13,918 bases of DNA from Actinomycetota bacterium (GTDB lineage Bacteria > Actinomycetota > Acidimicrobiia > Acidimicrobiales > Ilumatobacteraceae), in the NCBI GenBank assembly GCA_005800965.1, contig SYEA01000127.1, positions 1 to 13,918 of the forward strand, read 5' to 3'. The notes under the pieces are model-generated. The model saw only the letters and a list, made by a program, of their open reading frames with translations, did not search any database and was not told where the DNA came from. The position numbers and the translations under genes are program-made. Below are positions 7,949 to 13,918 of the stretch, piece by piece (positions within the stretch are counted from its first letter, which is position 1; each line of letters opens with the position of its first letter).

Positions 7949-8677
7949 CTACGGCGCGACAGTCGTGGTGGCTGGTGGCACCGTCGAAGTAGTAGTCGTA
8001 GTCATGTCGCTGGCCCGTTGCGCCAGCGTTGCAGCAATCTCGAGATACACCTTCGTTCGCACCTCATGACCCAACGGGGTGAGATGAACCTTGTCGGGGT
8101 CGATTACTTTGGGGTTGTTCTTGGCGACCTCCGCCCAGTCGAACACACTCGCCAAGGGGTAGTTCGTCAGTACTTGGCCGAGGGCTGCGTTGAAACGCTT
8201 TGACCCCTGTACGGTGCCGGTCGAGTCGATGCGATGCACGTTCACCCAAGCGACAGGCACGTCGCCGATGGTGGTCATCAAGTCCTGAATCAGGATGGCG
8301 TATTCACGCCGCTTGGTGAAAATCGCTACGTCGTTGGTGCCGAGTGCAACAATCACTGCAGTTGGTCGCACACCGTCGGCGATCAGTTGCTTGAGTGCCG
8401 CGTTTCCTGAATATCGCGTCGAGGCAAGACCACTGACACGTCGACCCCAGCGACTGTCAACGAGCACCACGTCGAAGTTCTTGGCGGCCGCGAGGCGCGC
8501 CTGGCTTTTGGCAAAGTAATTAGCACCCCAGGTGAGGCTGTCGCCCAGCACAAGCAGCGTGGTTGGTCGGTTCGCCGTGGCGTTGGCCGGGCTGGCAATC
8601 GCCGCGAGGCCCAGACCCACGAGCCCACTCGCAGCGGCAACCAAGCCAGCGACAGCGATGCGGAGTCGACGCGTCAT
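7949..8677 (-). CDS. Secreted or membrane-anchored SGNH/GDSL-family hydrolase
   Basis: A predicted extracytoplasmic serine esterase of the SGNH superfamily; the substrate cannot be told from sequence. The 242-residue protein starts with an Arg-rich n-region and a hydrophobic stretch (about 7-28) ending ANATA, consistent with a signal peptide. Block I is GDSLTWG with the nucleophile S47, block III is GTND with N115, and block V is DKVHLTPLGH, giving D195 and H198 of the catalytic triad. A glycine near 78-83 may serve block II. The C-terminus after about 225 is a low-complexity Thr/Pro tail (five Thr in a row, then STVPPATTTVAP). Its ATG overlaps the manA stop as ATGA, with a GGTGAG motif a few nt upstream, so it is the last gene of the proS-manA block. 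Confidence 0.85.
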   Translation of the reverse strand: MTRRLRIAVAGLVAAASGLVGLGLAAIASPANATANRPTTLLVLGDSLTWGANYFAKSQARLAAAKNFDVVLVDSRWGRRVSGLASTRYSGNAALKQLIADGVRPTAVIVALGTNDVAIFTKRREYAILIQDLMTTIGDVPVAWVNVHRIDSTGTVQGSKRFNAALGQVLTNYPLASVFDWAEVAKNNPKVIDPDKVHLTPLGHEVRTKVYLEIAATLAQRASDMTTTTTSTVPPATTTVAP

Positions 8678-9705
8678 GCACTCACCGAATACAGCGTTGC
8701 AGTGCCGTGCAGCTCCACTGTTTCGTTGCGAGCCAGGTATGCGCCAGACCCGCGGGTGAGTGCGTCAACACTCCCCGAGGTGCACATCAAGATGGTGTGC
8801 TCGGTGGTGGTCGTGAGCGAGAACGTGCCGTTGACTTCGTGGCGCATCACGCTGAACGGGGCTGGGCTGCGATACGCGGTGGTGATGGCCGAAAGTGTTT
8901 CAGTGCTGACTCGCGCATCGCCGGTCGGGGAGAGTTCGGCGACCGCAAAAAACTCAGCGAGGTCCACGTGCTTGTTGGTGAATGCAGCACGCAGCACGTT
9001 GTCTGAACTGCCTTGTACCTCGAGCGCCAACCCTGACAAATAGGCATGCACACAACCAGCGTCTAAAAATAACGCTTCACCTGGTGCCAGCCGCACGTGG
9101 TGCATGAGCAGTGCAACCGCTGAGCGTGGGTCATGGTGATGTTCGTTGAGTTGTTGCATGGCTCGCGACGCCGAGGCTGGTGCATTGAATGGCTCTGCAT
9201 TCAAGATTGCGCGGGCGGTGGCGGCCACACCGTGGCTGCGCACGTGTTCGGCTATGTCGGGCGCACCTGCTTCGTTGCATTGGGCGATTGCCTGTTTGCT
9301 GTCGACGAATCCGCACAATGCGTCGAAGCGATGTAACGCAATGACCATCTCGGGCTTGGCGTGTGGGTCGCTGTACATGCGCGCGGGGGCGTCGAGTGCG
9401 ATGCCTGTGGCGTTTTCGCGCGCAAACCCGATTGCTGCTTGGGCAGCAGTTGGATGCGTCTGCAGCGACAGCGGTTGGGCGGCGGCCAACAATTTCACGA
9501 TGAACGGCAACTCGCCGACTTCGTCAGCAAGATATGACGGCGCTGGCAGATGCAGACTTTCGTCGATTTGTGCTGGCCCACGCGGATGTGTGCCATACCA
9601 AATTTCGGCCCAGGGTCGACCGTCGGCAGTTATCTCCAGAAGTTCGGGCAAAGCAAAGCGGTCACCCCACGCGTAGTGCGCAACAGCGCCTTTTAAGCGC
9701 AGCAT
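8674..9705 (-). CDS. manA: Mannose-6-phosphate isomerase, class I
   Basis: Zinc enzyme interconverting fructose 6-phosphate and mannose 6-phosphate, which feeds GDP-mannose and mannosylation. The 343-residue protein shows the type I PMI pattern: LQTHP (81-85) gives zinc ligands Q82 and H84, KPEM (117-120) gives E119, and AGCVHAYL (216-223) gives H220. The downstream EVQGSSDNVLRAAFTNKHVD segment (229-248) is the family signature, with the active-site Arg at 239. The cupin-like C-terminal domain follows. The start ATG lies inside the 3' end of proS (13-nt overlap) and has no Shine-Dalgarno motif, which points to coupling with proS. Length is somewhat shorter than the E. coli enzyme (about 390), normal for actinobacterial versions. 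Isomerase activity is inferred from these residues. Confidence 0.95.
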   Translation of the reverse strand: MLRLKGAVAHYAWGDRFALPELLEITADGRPWAEIWYGTHPRGPAQIDESLHLPAPSYLADEVGELPFIVKLLAAAQPLSLQTHPTAAQAAIGFARENATGIALDAPARMYSDPHAKPEMVIALHRFDALCGFVDSKQAIAQCNEAGAPDIAEHVRSHGVAATARAILNAEPFNAPASASRAMQQLNEHHHDPRSAVALLMHHVRLAPGEALFLDAGCVHAYLSGLALEVQGSSDNVLRAAFTNKHVDLAEFFAVAELSPTGDARVSTETLSAITTAYRSPAPFSVMRHEVNGTFSLTTTTEHTILMCTSGSVDALTRGSGAYLARNETVELHGTATLYSVSA

Positions 9706-11459
9706 GTGATGATGTGTTGCGCCGCTTCGGCAATCGGCACCTCGGTGGTGGTGCCGGCGATGCGGTCGCGCACTTCAAGCACTCCGTTGGCTACACCGCG
9801 TCCGACAATCACGATCATGGGCATGCCCATGAGTTCGGCATCTTTGAATCGCACACCAGGCGATACACCCGTGCGGTCGTCAAGCAACACGTGCAGGCCG
9901 CTCGCTGATAGTTCTGCGGCGAGTTGCTCACCAGCCGGTGCTGTTTGGTCGCCAGCTTTGCCAGCAATTACGACGTGAACATCCATCGGCGCCACACTGC
10001 GCGGCCAGCGCAGGCCTATTTCGTCGTGGTGCATCTCGGCAATTGCGGCCACTGCACGCGACACGCCAACACCGTACGAACCCATCGTGACCACTCGCTG
10101 TTTACCTTTTTCGTCAAGCACCTGCAGCCCGAGCACTTCGGCGTATTTGCGCCCGAGTTGAAACACGTGACCCATTTCGATGCCGCGCTCGATTCGCATT
10201 GGCGCGCTGCACATCGGGCAGGCGTCGTTGTCGCGCACGTCAGCAACATCGGCCACACCATCAGCACTAAAGTCTCGGCCACACACCAAGTTGACCACGT
10301 GGCGTCCGGGTGCATTGGCGCCGGTGACCCAGGCTGTGTTGGCTACGACGCGTGGGTCAAGCAGGTATCGAATGCCGAGCGGCTGCCCTTCGCCGAGTGC
10401 ATTCGGGCCGATATATCCCTTGATCAATGTCGGACGCGCAGCAAAATCACCCTCGCCAAACGGTTCAACTTCCAGTGGCGACACGAGTGCTTCGAGTCGT
10501 TTCATATCCACATCACGATCACCAGGCACTCCGATGGCCAGCGGCGTGCGTGAGCCATCTGCATGGCGCAACATGACGAGCACGTTCTTCAATGTGTCGT
10601 GGGCGGCCCAAGGTATGGTGCGTCGCACATCTTGGCGAGAGTTGAGCAGGTCGACCAGTGTTTGAATCGTCGGAGTATTCGGCGTGTCGACTACCAATGC
10701 CGCCGGCGTATCGCTGGCATCTGGCGCACTCGGTGTGCCGATGCGCACCGCTTCGGTGTTTGCGCGGTAGTCACACTGCGAGCACCGCACGAATGTGTCT
10801 TCTCCCGAAACCGATGGCGCCAGAAATTCTTCAGACGCCGAGCCACCCATCGCACCCGACATGGCTTTGACAATCACCACGTCGAGCCCGAGTCGGGCGA
10901 AGATTTTTACGTAAGCGCTTCGGTGAGCGTCGTAGCTGCGCTGCAAACCTTCGTCGTCGAGGTCAAAGCTGTACGAGTCTTTCATGACAAATTCACGACC
11001 GCGCAGCAGCCCAGCGCGCGGACGGGCTTCGTCGCGATACTTGGTCTGAATCTGATAGAGCCAAACGGGTAAATCTTTGTAGCTGCTGTACAGATCTTTC
11101 ACCAACAGCGTGAACATCTCTTCATGAGTTGGGCCGAGCAAGTAATCCACTCCGCGGCGGTCTTGTAAGCGAAACAAGTTTGGCCCGTAGTCCGTCCAGC
11201 GACCACTGGCGTCGTAGGGCTCACGGGGCAGCAACGCAGGAAAGTGCACCTCTTGGGCGCCGATGGCGTTCATTTCTTCACGCACGATCTGTTCGACACG
11301 TTGTAAAACGCGCAGACCCAACGGCAACCAGGTGTAGCCACCCGGGGCGGCGCGACGGATATATCCGGCCCGCAACAGCAAGCGATGACTAGGGATTTCG
11401 GCCTCGGCGGGGTCGTCACGCAGTGTGCGCACAAAGAGCGTTGACAAACGATGAATCAC
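9693..11459 (-). CDS. proS: Prolyl-tRNA synthetase (bacterial type with editing domain)
   Basis: Class II aminoacyl-tRNA synthetase charging tRNA-Pro. The 588-residue length is that of the bacterial form with an insertion (editing) domain. Visible are RAAPGGYTWLPLG (36-48), the THEE loop (111-114), motif 2 beginning with YRDEARPR (141-148) and ending GREFVMKDSYSF, the insertion domain at roughly 225-400, motif 3 GSYGVGVSR (460-468) and the anticodon-binding domain from about 490. Two Cys pairs, C226/C229 and C414/C417, flank the insertion domain and could bind metal. The start is GTG at 11459; the N-terminus (MIHRLSTLFVRTL) aligns with other actinobacterial ProRS. No Shine-Dalgarno motif precedes it; either a short leader ORF (11456-11491) feeds ribosomes to it, or a TAGCCT -10 box 9 nt upstream gives a nearly leaderless mRNA. 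Confidence 0.98.
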   Translation of the reverse strand: MIHRLSTLFVRTLRDDPAEAEIPSHRLLLRAGYIRRAAPGGYTWLPLGLRVLQRVEQIVREEMNAIGAQEVHFPALLPREPYDASGRWTDYGPNLFRLQDRRGVDYLLGPTHEEMFTLLVKDLYSSYKDLPVWLYQIQTKYRDEARPRAGLLRGREFVMKDSYSFDLDDEGLQRSYDAHRSAYVKIFARLGLDVVIVKAMSGAMGGSASEEFLAPSVSGEDTFVRCSQCDYRANTEAVRIGTPSAPDASDTPAALVVDTPNTPTIQTLVDLLNSRQDVRRTIPWAAHDTLKNVLVMLRHADGSRTPLAIGVPGDRDVDMKRLEALVSPLEVEPFGEGDFAARPTLIKGYIGPNALGEGQPLGIRYLLDPRVVANTAWVTGANAPGRHVVNLVCGRDFSADGVADVADVRDNDACPMCSAPMRIERGIEMGHVFQLGRKYAEVLGLQVLDEKGKQRVVTMGSYGVGVSRAVAAIAEMHHDEIGLRWPRSVAPMDVHVVIAGKAGDQTAPAGEQLAAELSASGLHVLLDDRTGVSPGVRFKDAELMGMPMIVIVGRGVANGVLEVRDRIAGTTTEVPIAEAAQHIITCCA

Positions 11460-11491
11460 GCAAAAATAAGGCTACTTCGCAGGGCTATCAT
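11441..11491 (+). promoter_or_regulatory. Candidate + strand promoter elements upstream of the orphan terminator
   Basis: A perfect -35 hexamer TTGACA (11441-11446) lies inside the first codons of proS, read on the + strand; 18 nt later is the imperfect -10 candidate AATAAG (11465-11470). Separately, TATCAT (11486-11491) fits the actinobacterial TAnnnT -10 pattern but lacks a good -35. Either would start a transcript running into the terminator at 11531-11560. Neither pair is complete, so this is a guess that needs transcript-start data. Confidence 0.25.
11456..11491 (-). CDS. Possible 11-codon leader ORF coupled to proS
   Basis: On the - strand an ATG at 11491 opens an 11-residue frame (MIALRSSLIFA) that stops with TGA at 11458-11456. 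That stop overlaps the proS GTG start as GTGA. AAGGA within AAAAGGA (11499-11505) sits 7 nt before the ATG, a better ribosome binding site than proS itself has. This geometry is the same 4-nt overlap used by several gene pairs in the window. The peptide contains no proline, so a classic proline-codon attenuator is not indicated. It could equally be chance in a short interval; no homology can be judged at this length. Confidence 0.3.
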   Translation of the reverse strand: MIALRSSLIFA

Positions 11492-11644
11492 GGAGATGTC
11501 CTTTTACGTTCAGCATGAATGCAGTCCGCGAAGGCGTGGGTCACCCCCACGCCTTTTTTTGACTCATACAACGGGCGTCGAAGGAGATATTTGAACTAGA
11601 TAGTCGAAGCCGATAGCAGAACACACGGAAGCGAGGTAGCCACG
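11460..11644. other. Divergent proS/rimP intergenic region
   Basis: The only sizeable gap in the window (185 bp), with proS leaving to the left and rimP to the right; promoters for both should lie here or just inside the flanks. It holds the + strand terminator at 11531-11560, the - strand leader ORF at 11456-11491, a TATCAT box at 11486-11491 on the + strand, and an AAGGAG at 11581-11586 followed after 4 nt by TTG AAC TAG, which looks like a ribosome site without a useful frame. A weak pair, TTGAAC (11591-11596) and TAGCAG (11614-11619) spaced 17 nt, is a poor promoter candidate for rimP. Confidence 0.6.
11531..11560 (+). terminator. Rho-independent terminator on the + strand, upstream of rimP
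   Basis: AAGGCGTGGG (11531-11540) pairs perfectly with CCCACGCCTT (11546-11555) across a 5-nt loop, and the RNA would end in a run of seven U (11554-11560). The eight inner pairs are mostly G-C. The opposite strand has no T run after the stem, so it acts only rightward. No + strand gene ends before it: the nearest, ispG, is 3.6 kb away. It must stop a short transcript begun in this gap, antisense reading through proS, or the leader of the rimP-nusA-infB mRNA. Confidence 0.85.
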
Positions 11645-12208
11645 ATGACTCTTGACACCGTCGTAGAGCGAGTCCGCTTACTTGTGGCCCCGATTGTGGC
11701 TGACCTCGGCTTGGAAATCTACGATCTCGAGCTGGCCTCTGGCGTGCTGCGACTCAGTGTCGACACCCCTCCCGGCCAGCCATCGGGTGTCACTCTGGAC
11801 AACATTGCGCTCGTAAGTCGCTTGGTGTCACGCGAACTCGATCACAACGACCCAATGCCGGGCCGCTACACACTGGAAGTCTCGAGCCCGGGTCTCGAGC
11901 GCCCATTGCGGACCCCAGCTCATTTTTTGCGCGAACTCAACAAGGTGGTGTCGGTGCGCCTGCATCATGCCATCGACGGCCGCCGCCGCTTGCAAGGTGT
12001 GTTGTTGCGAGCCGATGATCGAGCGATTGTTGTTTGTCTCGACGACACCGGCACCGAAATGTCGGTGGCGCACAGTGACATCGAGCGCGCGCGCACGGTG
12101 TTCGTGTGGGGAAGTGGTGCAGATGCAGCAAAAAAACAGCCGAAGAAACAGTCGAAATCCAAACAGCAGTCGTCTACAGACGCAATGACCAAGGAGGTTG
12201 CATCATGA
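11645..12208 (+). CDS. rimP: Ribosome maturation factor RimP
   Basis: RimP assists assembly of the 30S subunit. The 187-residue protein has the N-terminal alpha/beta domain (about 1-88) with LGLEIYDLEL (21-30) and the family hallmark YTLEVSSPGLERPL (75-88), followed by the small beta-barrel domain (about 93-155). The tail (160-187) is rich in Lys, Gln and Ser and is not part of the fold; it is typical of variable RimP C-termini. The ATG at 11645 is preceded by GAGG (11633-11636) at 8 nt. The stop overlaps the nusA ATG as ATGA, and the last codons of rimP contain the strong nusA ribosome binding site. It is the first gene of the rimP-nusA-infB operon, downstream of the orphan terminator. Confidence 0.96.
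   Translation: MTLDTVVERVRLLVAPIVADLGLEIYDLELASGVLRLSVDTPPGQPSGVTLDNIALVSRLVSRELDHNDPMPGRYTLEVSSPGLERPLRTPAHFLRELNKVVSVRLHHAIDGRRRLQGVLLRADDRAIVVCLDDTGTEMSVAHSDIERARTVFVWGSGADAAKKQPKKQSKSKQQSSTDAMTKEVAS
12191..12197 (+). promoter_or_regulatory. Ribosome binding site of nusA
   Basis: AAGGAGG, a full-length match to the anti-Shine-Dalgarno sequence, lies 7 nt before ATG 12205. It settles the nusA start there and rules out both the in-frame GTG at 12106 and the ATG at 12220, whose own AAGGAG is only 2 nt away. It is the strongest such site in the window. Confidence 0.88.
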
Positions 12209-13257
12209 ATCAAGGAGACATGAAAGAAGCAATTCGGATGATCGCCGCAGATCGCGGTCTCGCGGTTGAAGCCTTGTTGCAGGTGCTTGTTGAAGCACTT
12301 GCCACTGCCTACAAAAAGCGTCCGAACGCCGCCGAAGAAGTCATCGTCGGCCTCAACCCCGACACGATGGACATGACCTTCACTGCCTATGACCTAGACG
12401 GTGACGGCAACTGGATCAACGAGCGTGATGACACGCCAAGCCGTGACGAACTCGGTCGCATTGCCGCATCCACGTTTCGTGCGGTGTTGAGTCAGCGAAT
12501 TCGTGAAGTCGAATACCAGGGCAAGTACGACCAGTTCCGTAACAAAGAAGGCGAGATTGTCGCCGGCCGTATCCGCTTGATGCCAGACCGCAACTCCGAG
12601 CGCAAGTACCTCATCATCGACATGAGCGGCGGTGAGGGCATCATGCCACTCTCCGAGCAGGTGCCCAACGAATTGCGTGGCTCTACTGACGGCACTTTCA
12701 AGGTGTTCTTGGTCGAAGTTCGCCAGACCGAGCGTGGGCCACAAGTAGTCGTGAGCCGCAGCCACCCAGGCTTGGTGTTCAAACTGTTCCAGATGGAAGT
12801 GCCCGAAATCGTGAGCGGCCAAGTGAGCATCATGGCGATTGCCCGCGAACCTGGTCAGCGCTGCAAGATCGCAGTGGCTTCCAACGATCAACGCATCGAC
12901 CCGATCGGTGCCTGTGTCGGTGGTCGTGGCGACCGCGTGAAGCGCGTGGTCACCGAGTTGCGTGGCGAAAAGATTGACATCGTGATTTACAGCGAAGACA
13001 AGCGCGAGATGATCATCAACGCAATGTCACCTGCCAAGGTCACCGATGTGCAAATCAGCGCAGACGGCACCCAAGCCGATGTCATCGTGCCCGACTTCCA
13101 GCTGTCGCTGGCAATCGGTCGTGCCGGTATCAACGCCAAACTTGCAGCCCAATTGTGCGGATTACGCCTCGACGTGAAGAGTGAAAGTGAAGCAGCCGGC
13201 CTGACTGTGGAAAATGCAGTTGCACCGGTTACCTCCGGCGAGGTGCCCACCGCTTGA
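12205..13257 (+). CDS. nusA: Transcription termination/antitermination protein NusA
   Basis: NusA binds RNA polymerase and nascent RNA, promoting pausing and intrinsic termination and taking part in antitermination on rRNA operons. With ATG 12205 it has 350 residues, the short actinobacterial form without the acidic repeats of E. coli NusA. The N-terminal polymerase-binding domain covers about 1-110, an S1 domain about 115-185, then two KH domains: KH1 with GACVGGRGDRVK (236-247) and IVIYSEDKREMI, KH2 with the AIGRAGINAKLAAQL segment (303-317). The N-terminal domain carries an acidic loop (YDLDGDGNW, 62-70). The protein ends in about 25 low-complexity residues. The stop overlaps the TTG start of infB by 4 nt; ylxR, which usually sits between them in this phylum, is absent. 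Confidence 0.97.
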   Translation: MNQGDMKEAIRMIAADRGLAVEALLQVLVEALATAYKKRPNAAEEVIVGLNPDTMDMTFTAYDLDGDGNWINERDDTPSRDELGRIAASTFRAVLSQRIREVEYQGKYDQFRNKEGEIVAGRIRLMPDRNSERKYLIIDMSGGEGIMPLSEQVPNELRGSTDGTFKVFLVEVRQTERGPQVVVSRSHPGLVFKLFQMEVPEIVSGQVSIMAIAREPGQRCKIAVASNDQRIDPIGACVGGRGDRVKRVVTELRGEKIDIVIYSEDKREMIINAMSPAKVTDVQISADGTQADVIVPDFQLSLAIGRAGINAKLAAQLCGLRLDVKSESEAAGLTVENAVAPVTSGEVPTA

Positions 13258-13918
13258 GCAAGAACGTCCGCGTTTCAGCGCTCGCCAAAGAGCTCGGGAT
13301 GACCTCGAAAGAGGTCATCGACTTGTGCGCAAAAATTGGTGTCGGAGCCGACAAGCCCGGCTCGAGCATGGTCGATGCGCAAGCCGACCGCGTGCGTCGT
13401 CATGCTGAAGAAAAAGGTTTGAAGCGCGAGCCCATCGCCGATAAACCCAAGCGCGCTAAGAAAGTTGCAGCCGATGACGCAGACGGTGCCTCGGGTGAGG
13501 ATGCTTCGGCGGCGCCGAAGACTGCCAAGAAAACTCCGGCATCGCGAGCCAAAAAACCTGCCGCAAAGTCGGCAACACAGTCAGCCACACAGTCGGCAAC
13601 GGGGGACATCACCACCGCACCGACATCTGTGCCAACTACTTCAGTGGTTGCTGTGCCACCGTCGCTTCCCACCCCGCCACCCCAGATCGTGACTCCTGCA
13701 GCGCCGCTGCCCACCACGCCCACATCACCAGCACCGGCACAGCCAGCTGCACCATCGGCAAAACAGCCACCATCGGCAACACAGCCACCAGTTTCTCCGG
13801 CTCCTCGCGTGGTTTCGTCGCGCCCCGGTAATGCTGCGCCAAGTCGTCCGCCCGCAGCGCGTCCTCCAGGTTCTGCCCCCGGCGCGCCCGGTTCATCGTC
13901 AGGCACGCCACCGTCGAG
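13254..13918 (+). CDS. infB: Translation initiation factor IF-2, 3'-truncated by the window edge
   Basis: N-terminal part of IF-2, the GTPase that places initiator fMet-tRNA on the 30S subunit. The frame stays open to base 13918 (about 221 residues seen). Residues 1-52 form the IF2_N domain (SKNVRVSALAKELGMTSKEV, then DLCAKIGV). After it comes a Lys/Ala-rich stretch and a Pro/Ala/Ser/Thr-rich linker, the usual disordered N-terminal arm of actinobacterial IF-2; the GTPase core lies beyond the window. I assign the start to TTG 13254, which overlaps the nusA TGA as TTGA and gives MSKNVRV, the normal family beginning. A GAGG motif lies about 11-12 nt upstream, too far to be strong, so coupling to nusA is likely. 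Confidence 0.93.
   Translation, partial: MSKNVRVSALAKELGMTSKEVIDLCAKIGVGADKPGSSMVDAQADRVRRHAEEKGLKREPIADKPKRAKKVAADDADGASGEDASAAPKTAKKTPASRAKKPAAKSATQSATQSATGDITTAPTSVPTTSVVAVPPSLPTPPPQIVTPAAPLPTTPTSPAPAQPAAPSAKQPPSATQPPVSPAPRVVSSRPGNAAPSRPPAARPPGSAPGAPGSSSGTPPS
13569..13601 (+). repeat. 12-nt tandem repeat in the infB linker
   Basis: Nearly three copies of a 12-nt unit encode SATQ-SATQ-SAT (IF-2 residues 106-116). Copies 1 and 3 share TCG GCA codons; copy 2 uses TCA GCC. It lies in the disordered arm, where length change should be tolerated. Confidence 0.7.
13752..13787 (+). repeat. 18-nt tandem duplication in the infB linker
   Basis: Two adjacent 18-nt copies, 13752-13769 and 13770-13787, differ at a single base (AAA versus ACA codon) and encode PSAKQP and PSATQP. 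Near identity suggests a recent duplication in the Pro-rich arm. Confidence 0.8.

Noticed and set aside
7949..8030. GT-rich low-complexity DNA near the ispG/SGNH junction, as a possible terminator or structural repeat
   Set aside because: It is explained by the Thr/Pro-rich C-terminal codons of the SGNH hydrolase on the - strand and has no T run after a hairpin.
11490..11594. A 34-codon + strand frame in the proS/rimP gap, starting at ATG 11490
   Set aside because: It runs straight through both arms and the T run of the terminator, has no ribosome site, and its sequence looks like translated hairpin. Not supported as a gene.
11581..11599. AAGGAG followed by TTG AAC TAG, as a second tiny ORF upstream of rimP
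   Set aside because: The frame is only two codons long with a poor start; kept as a remark on the intergenic region, not as a feature.
11577..11609. Direct repeat GTCGAAG at 11577-11583 and 11603-11609, as a possible operator
   Set aside because: Seven bases with asymmetric surroundings; likely chance at this length.
12106..12204. GTG start for nusA 33 codons earlier, inside rimP
   Set aside because: A perfect AAGGAGG precedes ATG 12205, which overlaps the rimP stop as ATGA; the extra residues are rimP read out of frame.

Overview
The window is a gene-dense stretch of actinobacterial core genome. The gene order (rpsB-tsf-pyrH-frr-cdsA-dxr-M50 protease-ispG, then proS, then rimP-nusA-infB) is the conserved translation/isoprenoid neighbourhood of Actinomycetota. 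The moderate-to-high GC, the many 4-nt start/stop overlaps, the use of GTG and TTG starts and the scarcity of Shine-Dalgarno motifs fit that phylum. The missing rlmN and ylxR, and the moderate GC, make me lean towards the class Acidimicrobiia, but this is an inference from style, not a measured placement. No tRNA, rRNA, CRISPR array, insertion sequence or phage gene is visible.

Region 1 (1-7942, + strand) is an unbroken run of eight genes: rpsB (5' end outside the window), tsf, pyrH, frr, cdsA, dxr, an RseP/Rip1-type site-2 protease and ispG. No gap exceeds 12 nt, so they probably share one transcript. It joins translation (S2, EF-Ts, ribosome recycling), UMP phosphorylation, CDP-diacylglycerol synthesis, two steps of the MEP isoprenoid pathway and a membrane protease for regulated proteolysis.

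Region 2 (7949-11459, - strand) is a three-gene block read proS -> manA -> secreted SGNH hydrolase, each overlapping the next. It converges on ispG with only 6 nt between the stop codons.

Region 3 (11460-11644) is the only intergenic space of note. It separates the divergent proS and rimP genes. It holds a near-perfect intrinsic terminator on the + strand that lies after no + strand gene, and a possible 11-codon leader ORF on the - strand whose stop overlaps the proS start.

Region 4 (11645-13918, + strand) is rimP-nusA-infB (3' end outside the window), joined by 4-nt overlaps and without the usual ylxR between nusA and infB.

I see no candidate for a wholly new multi-gene system. The points most worth a second look are the orphan terminator in the rimP-nusA leader, the putative proS leader ORF, and the long Arg-rich tetrapeptide-repeat extension on CdsA.
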